NCBI GenBank assembly: GCA_934513205.1
Contig: CAKSWU010000005.1
Location: 68,504-132,503 of the forward strand
Reading direction: 5' to 3'
DNA: 64,000 nt
From: an uncultured Faecalibacterium sp.
GTDB lineage: Bacteria > Bacillota > Clostridia > Oscillospirales > Ruminococcaceae
Both the position numbers and the translations under genes were made by a program. This document shows positions 8,597 through 15,486 of the stretch, piece after piece (the stretch's first letter is position 1; each line of letters starts with the position of its first letter). The notes under the pieces are model-generated. The model made no database searches. It was not told the DNA's origin and was given only the letters and a program-made list of their open reading frames with translations.

Positions 8597-9241
8597 ATGA
8601 AAGCAGAACATCTGGTAGGCACTTCGATTCCCCGCTTTACTTTTGACACTCCCACGACCCCGGGCAACGATTTTTACAGGCTCTGCGAGGGCAGTCAGCC
8701 GCTGGTAATGATCTTTCTGCCGGCCTTTGACCACCCTGTCACCCGGGAATACCTGACCCGCTATCTGGAAACGCTGCCCCGCCTGCGGGAGGTTCGGCTG
8801 GCCTGCGTAGTGCGCTCGTCGCCCCGCATGGTCGCCAAAGCGACAAGAGGAGTGGAGTTTCCCTTCCCGGTGATCTGCGACCAGCCCGGAGTGCTGTACA
8901 GCTATCTGGGCGTGGAGCAGACCCGGGGACTTCTGAGCTGGAGCTTTTCTGCCCAGCGCATCTACAAAAGCGCCCGGGAGGCCGGCTATCACTATGACCG
9001 CAACGCGCCCCAGCTGCTGCCCCTGACGCTGGTGGTGGGCCGGGAGGGCAGGATCCTGTTCACCCACTCGGGCCGCAGCCAGACCGACCTGCCGGAGGAC
9101 TGCACCGCCATCCGGGAGCTGGCCCACGAGGTCGTTCACACCATGGCAGCCGAGCAGCGGCGTCCCCACCCCCGCTGCTCTGACGAGACCTTGACCCTGC
9201 CTGATCTTGTGGGGTGGGATGATGTGGAGAACGGCAGGTAA
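8597..9241 (+). CDS. Peroxiredoxin/thioredoxin-fold protein lacking catalytic Cys
   Basis: A 214-residue protein with the layout of AhpC/TSA (redoxin) proteins: N-terminal VGTSIPRFTFDTP, a beta strand LVMIFLPAF, the PFPVICDQPGVLYSYLGV segment typical of peroxiredoxins, and a C-terminal strand LTLVVGREGRILFTHSGR. Where peroxiredoxins have TxxC, this protein reads FDHPVTREYL, so the peroxidatic cysteine is absent. It may be a binding protein or use another chemistry. The start at 8597 is preceded by GGAAAGGA with long spacing. The upstream structured RNA and terminator suggest possible attenuation. Confidence 0.75.
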   Translation: MKAEHLVGTSIPRFTFDTPTTPGNDFYRLCEGSQPLVMIFLPAFDHPVTREYLTRYLETLPRLREVRLACVVRSSPRMVAKATRGVEFPFPVICDQPGVLYSYLGVEQTRGLLSWSFSAQRIYKSAREAGYHYDRNAPQLLPLTLVVGREGRILFTHSGRSQTDLPEDCTAIRELAHEVVHTMAAEQRRPHPRCSDETLTLPDLVGWDDVENGR

Positions 9242-9321
9242 GCCGCCTCGTCCGGCACGATCAGGAATACGCACCGCGTTGCTTTGCGTGTGACCCGTAA
9301 AAAGTTCTTTATTTTCATCGG

Positions 9322-9359
9322 AAAACGGCTGCTGCACGCTTTTGTGCAGCAGCCGTTTT
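9322..9359. terminator. Bidirectional terminator, GGCTGCTGCAC family
   Basis: Perfect 16-base arms (AAAACGGCTGCTGCAC and complement) around GCTTTT, flanked by A4/T4. It lies between convergent genes ending at 9241 (+) and 9361 (-). Its core recurs at 31982-32025 and 45144-45179. Confidence 0.85.
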
Positions 9360-9360
9360 G

Positions 9361-9564
9361 TCATTCCTCTGTTTCGTCCTCAAACAGCCCCGGGATGCCG
9401 CAGACTGCGGCGATGCCCACCAGCGTGAACACGATGCGAGACCAGATGGAGGCACTGCCGCCCAGCAGCCAGCCCACAAAATCGAACTGGAACAGCCCCA
9501 CAAGCCCCCAGTTGATGCCGCCCACGATCATCAGGATCAGACAGATCCTATAAAAAGCCTGCAC
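9361..9564 (-). CDS. DUF378 small membrane protein
   Basis: A 67-residue membrane protein with two hydrophobic helices and the DUF378 signature GGINWGLVGLFQFDFVGWLLGG followed by SRIVFTLVGIAAVCGI (motifs quoted from adjoining stretches). Function is unknown; relatives are small inner-membrane proteins often near stress or growth genes. Translation starts with GTG at 9564, seven bases after a near-perfect GGAAGGAGGT. That Shine-Dalgarno forms the 3' arm of a 12-bp hairpin (9569-9614), so initiation may be controlled. It lies downstream of ispE on the same strand. Confidence 0.88.
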   Translation of the reverse strand: MQAFYRICLILMIVGGINWGLVGLFQFDFVGWLLGGSASIWSRIVFTLVGIAAVCGIPGLFEDETEE

Positions 9565-9568
9565 AAAA

Positions 9569-9614
9569 AGACCTCCTTCCTTTGGGGACAGTGTGCCCTG
9601 CGGGAAGGAGGTCT
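9569..9614 (-). promoter_or_regulatory. Hairpin sequestering the DUF378 Shine-Dalgarno
   Basis: On the minus strand AGACCTCCTTCC (9614-9603), a 22-base loop, and GGAAGGAGGTCT (9580-9569) form a perfect 12-bp stem, followed by TTTTT and then the GTG start. The 3' arm is the ribosome binding site itself. It can act as the ispE terminator and/or as a switch hiding the ribosome binding site. Confidence 0.7.
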
Positions 9615-9653
9615 ATGCATTTTTCTGTTTTGCAGCGTGCGGATGCGCCTGCG

Positions 9654-10535
9654 TCACACGACCCGGGCACCGCCCCGGTCCGGCTGGGCAAGGTAGACCT
9701 GCTTCCAGCGTTTTCCGGCAGCCGCAGCGGCGGCCCGGGCCGATGCCTCGTCCCGGAACACGCCGAACACCGCCGCACCGCTGCCAGTCATCAGGGCGGT
9801 CAGGGCACCGTGCTCTTGCAGCAGCGCCTTGATGCTCTCCGTGTCCTTTGCGCCGCTGCACTCTTCCAGCGCGTTGGCCGCGGCGGCGCAGACGGCGTCC
9901 AGATCTCCGGCACGGATGGCGGCTTCCTGCACACCGCAGTCCGGGTGGACACTGCTGCCCACCCGGTCGTAGGCGGCAAAGGCCTCCGGGGTAGACACGC
10001 CGTAGTCCGGCATCACCACGGTGAACCAGCACTCCGGCACCGGGGGCAGCGCTTTGATGAAATCGCCCACACCCTGTACCCGGCAGGTGCCGCCCATCAG
10101 GGCAAAGGGCACGTCCGCGCCGATCTTTGCGCCCAGTGCGCACAGCTCGCTCATGGAGAGTCGTGCACCGTACAATTCGTTCAGTCCCACCAGTACGGCG
10201 GCGGCATCGGCGCTGCCGCCTGCCATGCCCGCCCGCACCGGGGTGCTCTTGTAAACGGTGATGTCCACCCCCGCCAGCAGACCGGTGTAGTCAAAGAACG
10301 CCAGTGCAGCCTTGATGGCGGTGTTCTTGCGGTTGGCTGCCACCGGGCTGCCGGGCAGCTGCAGATCCAGATAGGGGCTGCGGCGCAGCACCACCCGCTC
10401 GTGCAGGGTGATGGCCTGCATGGTCATGTCCAGCGCGTGATAGCCGCCGGGCAAAAGACCCACCACATCCAGTGCCAGATTGAGCTTTGCGGGGGCCAGC
10501 ACGGTCACTGCGTTTTTCCGCTCTCGCCGTTCCAT
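9654..10535 (-). CDS. ispE: 4-diphosphocytidyl-2-C-methyl-D-erythritol kinase IspE
   Basis: GHMP kinase that phosphorylates CDP-methylerythritol in the MEP isoprenoid pathway. It has 293 residues, the usual length. The N-terminal motif APAKLNLALDVVGLLPGGYH and the ATP-binding loop VRAGMAGGSADAAAVLVGLN are diagnostic; the C-terminal GHMP motif reads ALMTGSGAAVFGVF. The start ATG lies 13 bases downstream of the aminotransferase stop and is preceded by GAGGAAC. It belongs to the minus-strand run lrp-aminotransferase-ispE-DUF378. Confidence 0.96.
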   Translation of the reverse strand: MERRERKNAVTVLAPAKLNLALDVVGLLPGGYHALDMTMQAITLHERVVLRRSPYLDLQLPGSPVAANRKNTAIKAALAFFDYTGLLAGVDITVYKSTPVRAGMAGGSADAAAVLVGLNELYGARLSMSELCALGAKIGADVPFALMGGTCRVQGVGDFIKALPPVPECWFTVVMPDYGVSTPEAFAAYDRVGSSVHPDCGVQEAAIRAGDLDAVCAAAANALEECSGAKDTESIKALLQEHGALTALMTGSGAAVFGVFRDEASARAAAAAAGKRWKQVYLAQPDRGGARVV

Positions 10536-10547
10536 CGGTGTTCCTCC

Positions 10548-11732
10548 TCAGTTGCCGTGATAGATGCCGTTTTCCTGCAGGAATTCCCGGATGCGCTTGA
10601 GTGCCTCGGTCAGGTGCTCCACGCTGTATGCGTAGGAGACGCGGCAGTAGCCCTCACCGGACGCGCCAAAGGCATCGCCGGGGATGATGGCAACGTGCTT
10701 TTGTTCCAGCAGCTTCATGCAGAATTCCTGACTGGTCAACCCGGTGCTCTTGATGCAGGGAAAAGCGTAGAACGCGCCGCGGGGCTCAAAGCAGGTCAGA
10801 CCCATATCGTTGAAGCTGCGCACCACCAGACGGCGGCGCATGTTGTACTCGTCCCGCATCCGGTCGATCTCGCCGTCACACTCCTTCAGGGCGGTGATGG
10901 CGGCATACTGACTGGTGGTGGGAGCACTCATAATGGCGCTCTGATGGATCTTGGTCATGGTCTTGATGACAGGCTCCGGCCCGCAGGCGTAGCCCAGACG
11001 CCAGCCGGTCATGGCGTAGCTCTTAGAAAAGCCGTTCACTACGATGGTACGCTCTGCCATGCCGGGCAGGGAGGCAATGGACACATGGGGCCGCAGGCCG
11101 TAGTTCAGCTCGGCGTAGATCTCGTCCGACAGCACCATGATGTCGGTGCCGCGCAGCACCTCGGCAATGGCTTCCAGATCCTCCCGCTCCATCACTGCGC
11201 CGGTGGGGTTGTTGGGGAAGGGCATGATGAGCAGCTTGGTGCGGGGGGTGATGGCGGCCTTCAGCGCATCGGCGCGCAGGCGGAACTCATCCTCCTGACG
11301 GCAGGCCACATGCACCGGCACGCCGCCGGACAGGGTGGTGATGGGCTCGTAGCACACAAAGCAGGGCTCCGGGATGATGACCTCGTCCCCGGGCTGGATC
11401 AGGGTGCGGATGCACATGTCGATGGCCTCGCTGCCGCCTACGGTCACCAGCACCTGATGCAGCGGGTCGTAATGCAGGCCCATGCGGCGTTCCAGATACC
11501 GGCAGATCTCGGCGCGCAGCTCCTTCAGGCCTGCGTTGGAGGTGTAGCGGGTGCGTCCGTGTTCCAGGCTTTCGATGCCTGCTTCCCGCACGGCCCACGG
11601 GGTCTTGAAGTCCGGCTCGCCCACGCCAAGGCTGATGCACTCCGGCATCTCGGCGGCCAGATCAAAAAATTTGCGGATGCCGGAGGGGCGCATGGCCTTG
11701 GCGGCAGGCGCGATCAATTTATCGTAGTCCAT
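10548..11732 (-). CDS. PLP-dependent class I/II aminotransferase
   Basis: Fold-type I aminotransferase of the AspC/AlaT group (394 residues), transferring amino groups between an amino acid and a 2-oxoacid. Seen motifs are EPDFKTPWAVREAG near the N-terminus, FPNNPTGAVM, VLSDEIYAELNYG, the PLP-lysine segment NGFSKSYAMTGWRLGY and the C-terminal carboxylate-binding Arg in GEGYCRVSYAYS. The substrate cannot be read from sequence. ATG at 11732 overlaps the stop of the upstream lrp gene (TGATG), favouring this start over a GTG at 11747. The Lrp-type neighbour suggests amino-acid-responsive control. Confidence 0.93.
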   Translation of the reverse strand: MDYDKLIAPAAKAMRPSGIRKFFDLAAEMPECISLGVGEPDFKTPWAVREAGIESLEHGRTRYTSNAGLKELRAEICRYLERRMGLHYDPLHQVLVTVGGSEAIDMCIRTLIQPGDEVIIPEPCFVCYEPITTLSGGVPVHVACRQEDEFRLRADALKAAITPRTKLLIMPFPNNPTGAVMEREDLEAIAEVLRGTDIMVLSDEIYAELNYGLRPHVSIASLPGMAERTIVVNGFSKSYAMTGWRLGYACGPEPVIKTMTKIHQSAIMSAPTTSQYAAITALKECDGEIDRMRDEYNMRRRLVVRSFNDMGLTCFEPRGAFYAFPCIKSTGLTSQEFCMKLLEQKHVAIIPGDAFGASGEGYCRVSYAYSVEHLTEALKRIREFLQENGIYHGN

Positions 11733-12211
11733 CACAGCACCGTGCACTCTCTTTCATCAATTTCTTCGTCCTGATACAGCCGCCCCTCTTTTTTATAGGT
11801 GCGCAGCACGAAGTGGGTGGCGGTGGACAGCACATCGTCCAGCGGAGACAGGCGCTTTGCCACAAACAGAGCGATCTCCTGGAAGGTCTGTCCCTTGATG
11901 ACCAGCTGCAGGTCGTAGCCGCCGCTCATCAGCAGCACGCTCTCCACCTCCTCAAAGGCGGCGATGGTCGCGGCGATCTCGTCAAAGCCGCGGCTCTTTT
12001 TGGGGCTGACGTTCAGCTCGATGACCGCTTCCACGCGGTTCACCCCGGCCTTTTCCCAGTCCACAAGGGTCTTGTAGCCCTTGATGATGCCCTGCGCCCG
12101 GGCAAGGTCCATCATCGCCGCCACTTCGGCGGGAGACTTGTTCAGCATGGTGGCAATGTCCTCCACGGGCAGCCGGGCGTTGTCCTCCAGAATCTTCAGA
12201 AGCTGTTCCAT
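11732..12211 (-). CDS. Lrp/AsnC family transcriptional regulator
   Basis: A 159-residue regulator with an N-terminal winged helix (LLKILEDNARLPVEDIATML, then AEVAAMMDLARAQGIIKGYK) and a C-terminal RAM/Lrp effector domain (VEAVIELNVS..., VLLMSGGYDLQLVIKG). It probably senses an amino acid. It heads the operon with an aminotransferase, which it overlaps by one base, so a role in local amino-acid metabolism is a fair inference. It is divergent from the ACT-domain gene at 12449. A TATACT-like box (12265-12270) lies upstream, but I cannot assign a clear -35. Confidence 0.93.
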   Translation of the reverse strand: MEQLLKILEDNARLPVEDIATMLNKSPAEVAAMMDLARAQGIIKGYKTLVDWEKAGVNRVEAVIELNVSPKKSRGFDEIAATIAAFEEVESVLLMSGGYDLQLVIKGQTFQEIALFVAKRLSPLDDVLSTATHFVLRTYKKEGRLYQDEEIDERECTVL

Positions 12212-12373
12212 GATATATACTCCTTTTCCTCCCTATCCCTCACGATAGCGGAAATTATATTTAAGTATAGCACAAGCTGCCGGAGATTGCATCCGCTTTT
12301 TGTATAGAATGTCTTTTTTGTCTTTCATCTGCTCTTTTTTACAAAAAGTGTGTTCAAATTTTGCCAAATCTGC

Positions 12374-12379
12374 TATACT
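12374..12379 (+). promoter_or_regulatory. Extended -10 of the ACT/UPF0210 operon
   Basis: TGC-TATACT gives an extended -10; TGTTCA 17 bases upstream is a poor -35. It lies 70 bases before the ACT gene start. Confidence 0.5.
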
Positions 12380-12448
12380 GGAAGGGTAAGAGTGTGCCGG
12401 AACCATTTGCGGCACCGTTTTATCAACCGGAAAATGAGGGTGGAAACG

Positions 12449-12718
12449 ATGAAAGCATTCATTACTGTCATTGGTCGCGATACCGTGGGTGTGGTCGCAA
12501 AGGTCGCCGGTTTGTGCACCGAACTGAACATCAACATTGAGGATGTGACCCAGAGCATCCTGCAGGGCATGTTTGCCATGATCATGCTGGTGGACCTGTC
12601 CGGCTGCAACGTCAGCCACGAGGAGCTGCACAAGCGCGCTGATGCGCTGGCGGCTGAGATGGGCATGCAGATCAACGTGACCCGTCAGGAAGTTTTTGAC
12701 GCCATGCACACCATCTGA
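12449..12718 (+). CDS. ACT domain protein (UPF0237)
   Basis: An 89-residue stand-alone ACT domain of the UPF0237 family: [20 protein letters not shown], then [23 protein letters not shown] domains bind amino acids and usually modulate a partner enzyme. In most Firmicutes this gene directly precedes UPF0210, as here (20-base gap), suggesting the two proteins work together. GAGGGTGG precedes the ATG. An ATG 15 bases upstream is in frame but would place the Shine-Dalgarno inside the gene. Confidence 0.93.
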   Translation: MKAFITVIGRDTVGVVAKVAGLCTELNINIEDVTQSILQGMFAMIMLVDLSGCNVSHEELHKRADALAAEMGMQINVTRQEVFDAMHTI

Positions 12719-12738
12719 GCAAAGGAGCCGTAACTGCT

Positions 12739-14106
12739 ATGAGTATGTTTAACACCGGGGACATCCTTGAGACCATCGAGATGTTCACCCAGGACAATCT
12801 GGACGTGCGCACCGTCACCATGGGCATCAGCCTGCTGGACTGCATCGACCCGGACCCCAAGAAGGCCTGCGAGAACATCTACAACAAGATCACCACCAAG
12901 GCTGCAAACCTTGTGCCCGCCGTGGAGCACATCAGCGCCGAGTACGGTATTCCCATCATCAACAAGCGCATCAGCGTCACCCCCATCGCCATGCTGCTGG
13001 GTGCCTGCCCGGAGGCAGACCCCGTGGACTTTGCCAAGACGCTGGACGCCGCCGGCAAAAAGGTGGGTGTCAACTTCGTGGGCGGTTACAGCGCACTGGT
13101 GCACAAGGGCTTTTCTGCCGGTGACCTCCGCCTGATCGAGTCCATCCCCCGCGCACTGGCCGAGACCGACATCGTGTGCAGCTCGGTGAACATCGGTGCC
13201 ACCAAGGCCGGCCTGAACATGGACGCCGTCAAGCTGATGGGCGAGGCCGTAAAGAAGGCCAGCGAGCTGACCGCCGACCGTCAGTGCATCGGCGCCGCCA
13301 AGCTGGTGGTGTTCTGCAACGCCCCGGAGGACAACCCCTTCATGGCAGGCGCTTTCCACGGTCCCGGCGAGCCGGACTGCGAGATCCACGTGGGCGTTTC
13401 CGGCCCGGGTGCTGTGCGCGCCGCGCTGGCACGTCTGCCCAAGGACGCCCCCATTGACGAGGTGGCAGAGCTTGTAAAGCGCACCGCCTTCAAGATCACC
13501 CGCGTGGGTCAGCTGGTGGCAAACCTTGCCTCCAAGGCTCTGGGCGTGCCCGCCGGCATCATCGACCTTTCTCTGGCTCCCACCCCCGCCATCGGCGACA
13601 GCGTGGCGAACATTCTGGAGGAGATGGGTCTGGAGACCTGCGGCTGCTGCGGCACCACCGCCTGCCTTGCCCTGCTGAACGATGCTGTGAAGAAGGGCGG
13701 CGTGATGGCCTCCAACCACGTTGGCGGCCTGTCCGGTGCCTTTATCCCGGTCAGCGAGGACGCCGGCATGATCCACGCTGCCGAGATCGGCTGCCTGACC
13801 ATTGAAAAGCTGGAAGCCATGACCGCCGTCTGCTCGGTGGGCATCGACATGGTTATCATCCCGGGCGACACCACCCCCGCCGTCATCAGCGCCCTGATCG
13901 CGGACGAGGCCGCCATCGGCATGGTGAACAGCAAGACCACCGCCGTGCGCGTCATCCCCGCCATCGGCCGCAAGGCCGGTGAGGTGCTGGACTTCGGCGG
14001 TCTGCTGGGCTATGGTCCCATCATGGCGGTCAACAAGCACGACCCCTCGGTGTTCATCAACCGCGGCGGCCGCCTGCCCGCCCCCATGCAGTCGCTGAAG
14101 AACTAA
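12739..14106 (+). CDS. UPF0210 (DUF711, PFL family) protein
   Basis: A 455-residue conserved protein of the UPF0210/DUF711 family, distantly related to the pyruvate-formate-lyase fold but without a visible glycyl-radical motif. The start [16 protein letters not shown] and conserved [16 protein letters not shown] are typical. Length and near-universal pairing with the upstream ACT protein support assignment; biochemical function is unknown. AAAGGAG precedes the ATG. A hairpin with a T-run follows at 14143-14188. Confidence 0.93.
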   Translation: MSMFNTGDILETIEMFTQDNLDVRTVTMGISLLDCIDPDPKKACENIYNKITTKAANLVPAVEHISAEYGIPIINKRISVTPIAMLLGACPEADPVDFAKTLDAAGKKVGVNFVGGYSALVHKGFSAGDLRLIESIPRALAETDIVCSSVNIGATKAGLNMDAVKLMGEAVKKASELTADRQCIGAAKLVVFCNAPEDNPFMAGAFHGPGEPDCEIHVGVSGPGAVRAALARLPKDAPIDEVAELVKRTAFKITRVGQLVANLASKALGVPAGIIDLSLAPTPAIGDSVANILEEMGLETCGCCGTTACLALLNDAVKKGGVMASNHVGGLSGAFIPVSEDAGMIHAAEIGCLTIEKLEAMTAVCSVGIDMVIIPGDTTPAVISALIADEAAIGMVNSKTTAVRVIPAIGRKAGEVLDFGGLLGYGPIMAVNKHDPSVFINRGGRLPAPMQSLKN

Positions 14107-14142
14107 AAACCTCTCCGTCATACCTGAATAAATTTCTTCCGG

Positions 14143-14188
14143 CAGACCCATCCTCTGGATGTCATTTCCAGAAGAAGGGTCTGTTTTT
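14143..14188 (+). terminator. Terminator-like hairpin abutting the spoIIR start
   Basis: CAGACCC (14143-14149) pairs with GGGTCTG (14177-14183), with an inner CTGGA/TCCAG helix, followed by TTTTT. The next base begins the spoIIR ATG (14189), and the spoIIR ribosome binding site AAGAAGGG is in the 3' arm. It probably ends the UPF0210 transcript and also gates spoIIR translation on read-through. Confidence 0.75.
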
Positions 14189-14818
14189 ATGTGTTCCAAA
14201 ACGCTCACACGCTCTCAAATGGCGCTGCTCTGCCTTGGCCTGTTTCTGGCTTTTGTCCTTTGCGGCGCGTGGCAGGCATTTGCATGGGGACGCACCCAGC
14301 TGGACACCGGGGCACTGGTGTGCGCCGACACCCTGCGGCTGCACATCCGGGCCGAAAGCGACTCCATCATCCACCAGAGCGCAAAGCTCCGGGTGCGGGA
14401 CGCCGTGCTGACCTATCTGGATGCCGCCTGCCCTGCCCGCAGCAAGGCAGCGGTCCTTTGCTGGGCGGGGCAGCACCTGTTTGACCTGCAGCTCTGCGCC
14501 CGGCACGCACTGGCAGAGCAGAACATCCGCGCCCCGGTGCGGGTGCAGCTGGTGAACATGTACTTCGACACCCGCCGCTATGCTTCGGGCATTCTTCCTG
14601 CCGGGCGGTACGATGCCGTGCGCATCGACATCGGCGCCGGTGCGGGACGCAACTGGTGGTGCGTGCTGTACCCGGGGCTGTGCCGCACCGCCTGCGGGGG
14701 CTACGCCCTGCCCCGGGAGAACGACCTTGTCTGCGGGGACTATCTGCTGCGGCTCCGGGTAGTGGAGTGGGTGCAGCAGCACACCGCCCGCCGGGAGGAC
14801 CGGGTGCTGGCAGGGTGA
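14189..14818 (+). CDS. spoIIR: Stage II sporulation protein R (SpoIIR) homologue
   Basis: In spore formers SpoIIR is the forespore-secreted signal that triggers SpoIIGA processing of pro-sigma-E. This 209-residue protein has an N-terminal hydrophobic segment (MALLCLGLFLAFVLCGAW) for export, then LRLHIRAESDSIIHQSAKLR-VRDAVL, matching the family's IRANSDS...LKxxVRDAVL. It then has YFDTRRYASGILPAGRYDAV and RIDIGAGAGRNWWCVLYPGLC, the hallmark GxGKNWWCVLFPPLC block. The start overlaps the T-run of the preceding terminator. Function in this organism is unclear if it does not sporulate. Confidence 0.85.
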   Translation: MCSKTLTRSQMALLCLGLFLAFVLCGAWQAFAWGRTQLDTGALVCADTLRLHIRAESDSIIHQSAKLRVRDAVLTYLDAACPARSKAAVLCWAGQHLFDLQLCARHALAEQNIRAPVRVQLVNMYFDTRRYASGILPAGRYDAVRIDIGAGAGRNWWCVLYPGLCRTACGGYALPRENDLVCGDYLLRLRVVEWVQQHTARREDRVLAG

Positions 14819-14869
14819 CATCTGCTGGGAATGCCGCATAGCATGGGGCGAAAGGAGTGTGTGATCCTT

Positions 14870-15340
14870 ATGGCGATTCCTGCTTATTATTCCCTGCTCC
14901 AACGCGGCTCCTCCGGTCCGGATGTAGCCATGGTGCAGACCTGGCTCAACGGTGTCCGTGATGCCTGCACCTGGCATGACCCCCTGAAGGCGGACGGAAA
15001 GTTCGGCCTTTCCACCGAGAACGCCGTAAAGGAGTTCCAGCTGAAAAACAAGATGAACGTGGATGGCAAGGTGGGCGCAAACACCTGGAACGTGCTGTAC
15101 ACCCAGTACACCGCAAAGCACGGCCTGCATGTGCCCTACCCCGGCATTCCCCTGCGCCGCGGCTCCTCCGGCGGGACCGTGCGGCTGGTGCAGCAGAAGC
15201 TGAACTCTCTGGGCGAGCGGCTGACAGCCGATGGCAGATACGGTGCCGCCACGGCAGCCGCCGTGCAGCGGTTCCAGCGGCGCAGCGGCCTGACGGCGGA
15301 CGGCAGCGTGGGCCAAGCCACCTGGGAAAAGATGTTTTAA
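14870..15340 (+). CDS. Double peptidoglycan-binding domain protein
   Basis: A 156-residue protein made almost wholly of two PG_binding_1 domains: LQRGSSGPDVAMVQTWLNGV...FGLSTENAVKEFQ, and LRRGSSGGTVRLVQQKLNSL...YGAATAAAVQRFQRRSG. No signal peptide or catalytic domain is visible, so how it reaches the wall is unclear; it may be released with a spore or lysis product or act inside. AAAGGAG lies 12 bases before the ATG; a GTG at 14861 would be closer. It sits 51 bases after spoIIR, probably co-transcribed. Confidence 0.88.
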   Translation: MAIPAYYSLLQRGSSGPDVAMVQTWLNGVRDACTWHDPLKADGKFGLSTENAVKEFQLKNKMNVDGKVGANTWNVLYTQYTAKHGLHVPYPGIPLRRGSSGGTVRLVQQKLNSLGERLTADGRYGAATAAAVQRFQRRSGLTADGSVGQATWEKMF

Positions 15341-15429
15341 TGCCACACAAAATCCTGCGCATAGATGCTGCGCGGAGGTACAGTTTGAACGACATTTCTG
15401 ATACACGAATGAAGTGATCTTCAGCCATC

Positions 15430-15475
15430 AAACACCCCGGAGATTCCTTGTTTTCAAGGGATCTCCGGGGTGTTT
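15430..15475. terminator. Bidirectional terminator
   Basis: Twenty-one-base arms (AAACACCCCGGAGAT plus TCCTTG, and complement with one G-T pair) around TTTT, between convergent genes ending at 15340 and 15487. Confidence 0.85.
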
Positions 15476-15486
15476 CTGTATTGATC

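Noticed and set aside
9615..9700. Plus-strand start (ATG at 9615) after GGAAGGAGGT
   Set aside because: Spacing is only four bases, and the site is the complement arm of the DUF378 hairpin; the frame beyond is antisense to ispE.
12685..14208. Minus-strand frame of about 500 codons opposite the UPF0210 gene
   Set aside because: His/Gly/Asp-rich with no domains; the plus-strand gene is unambiguous.
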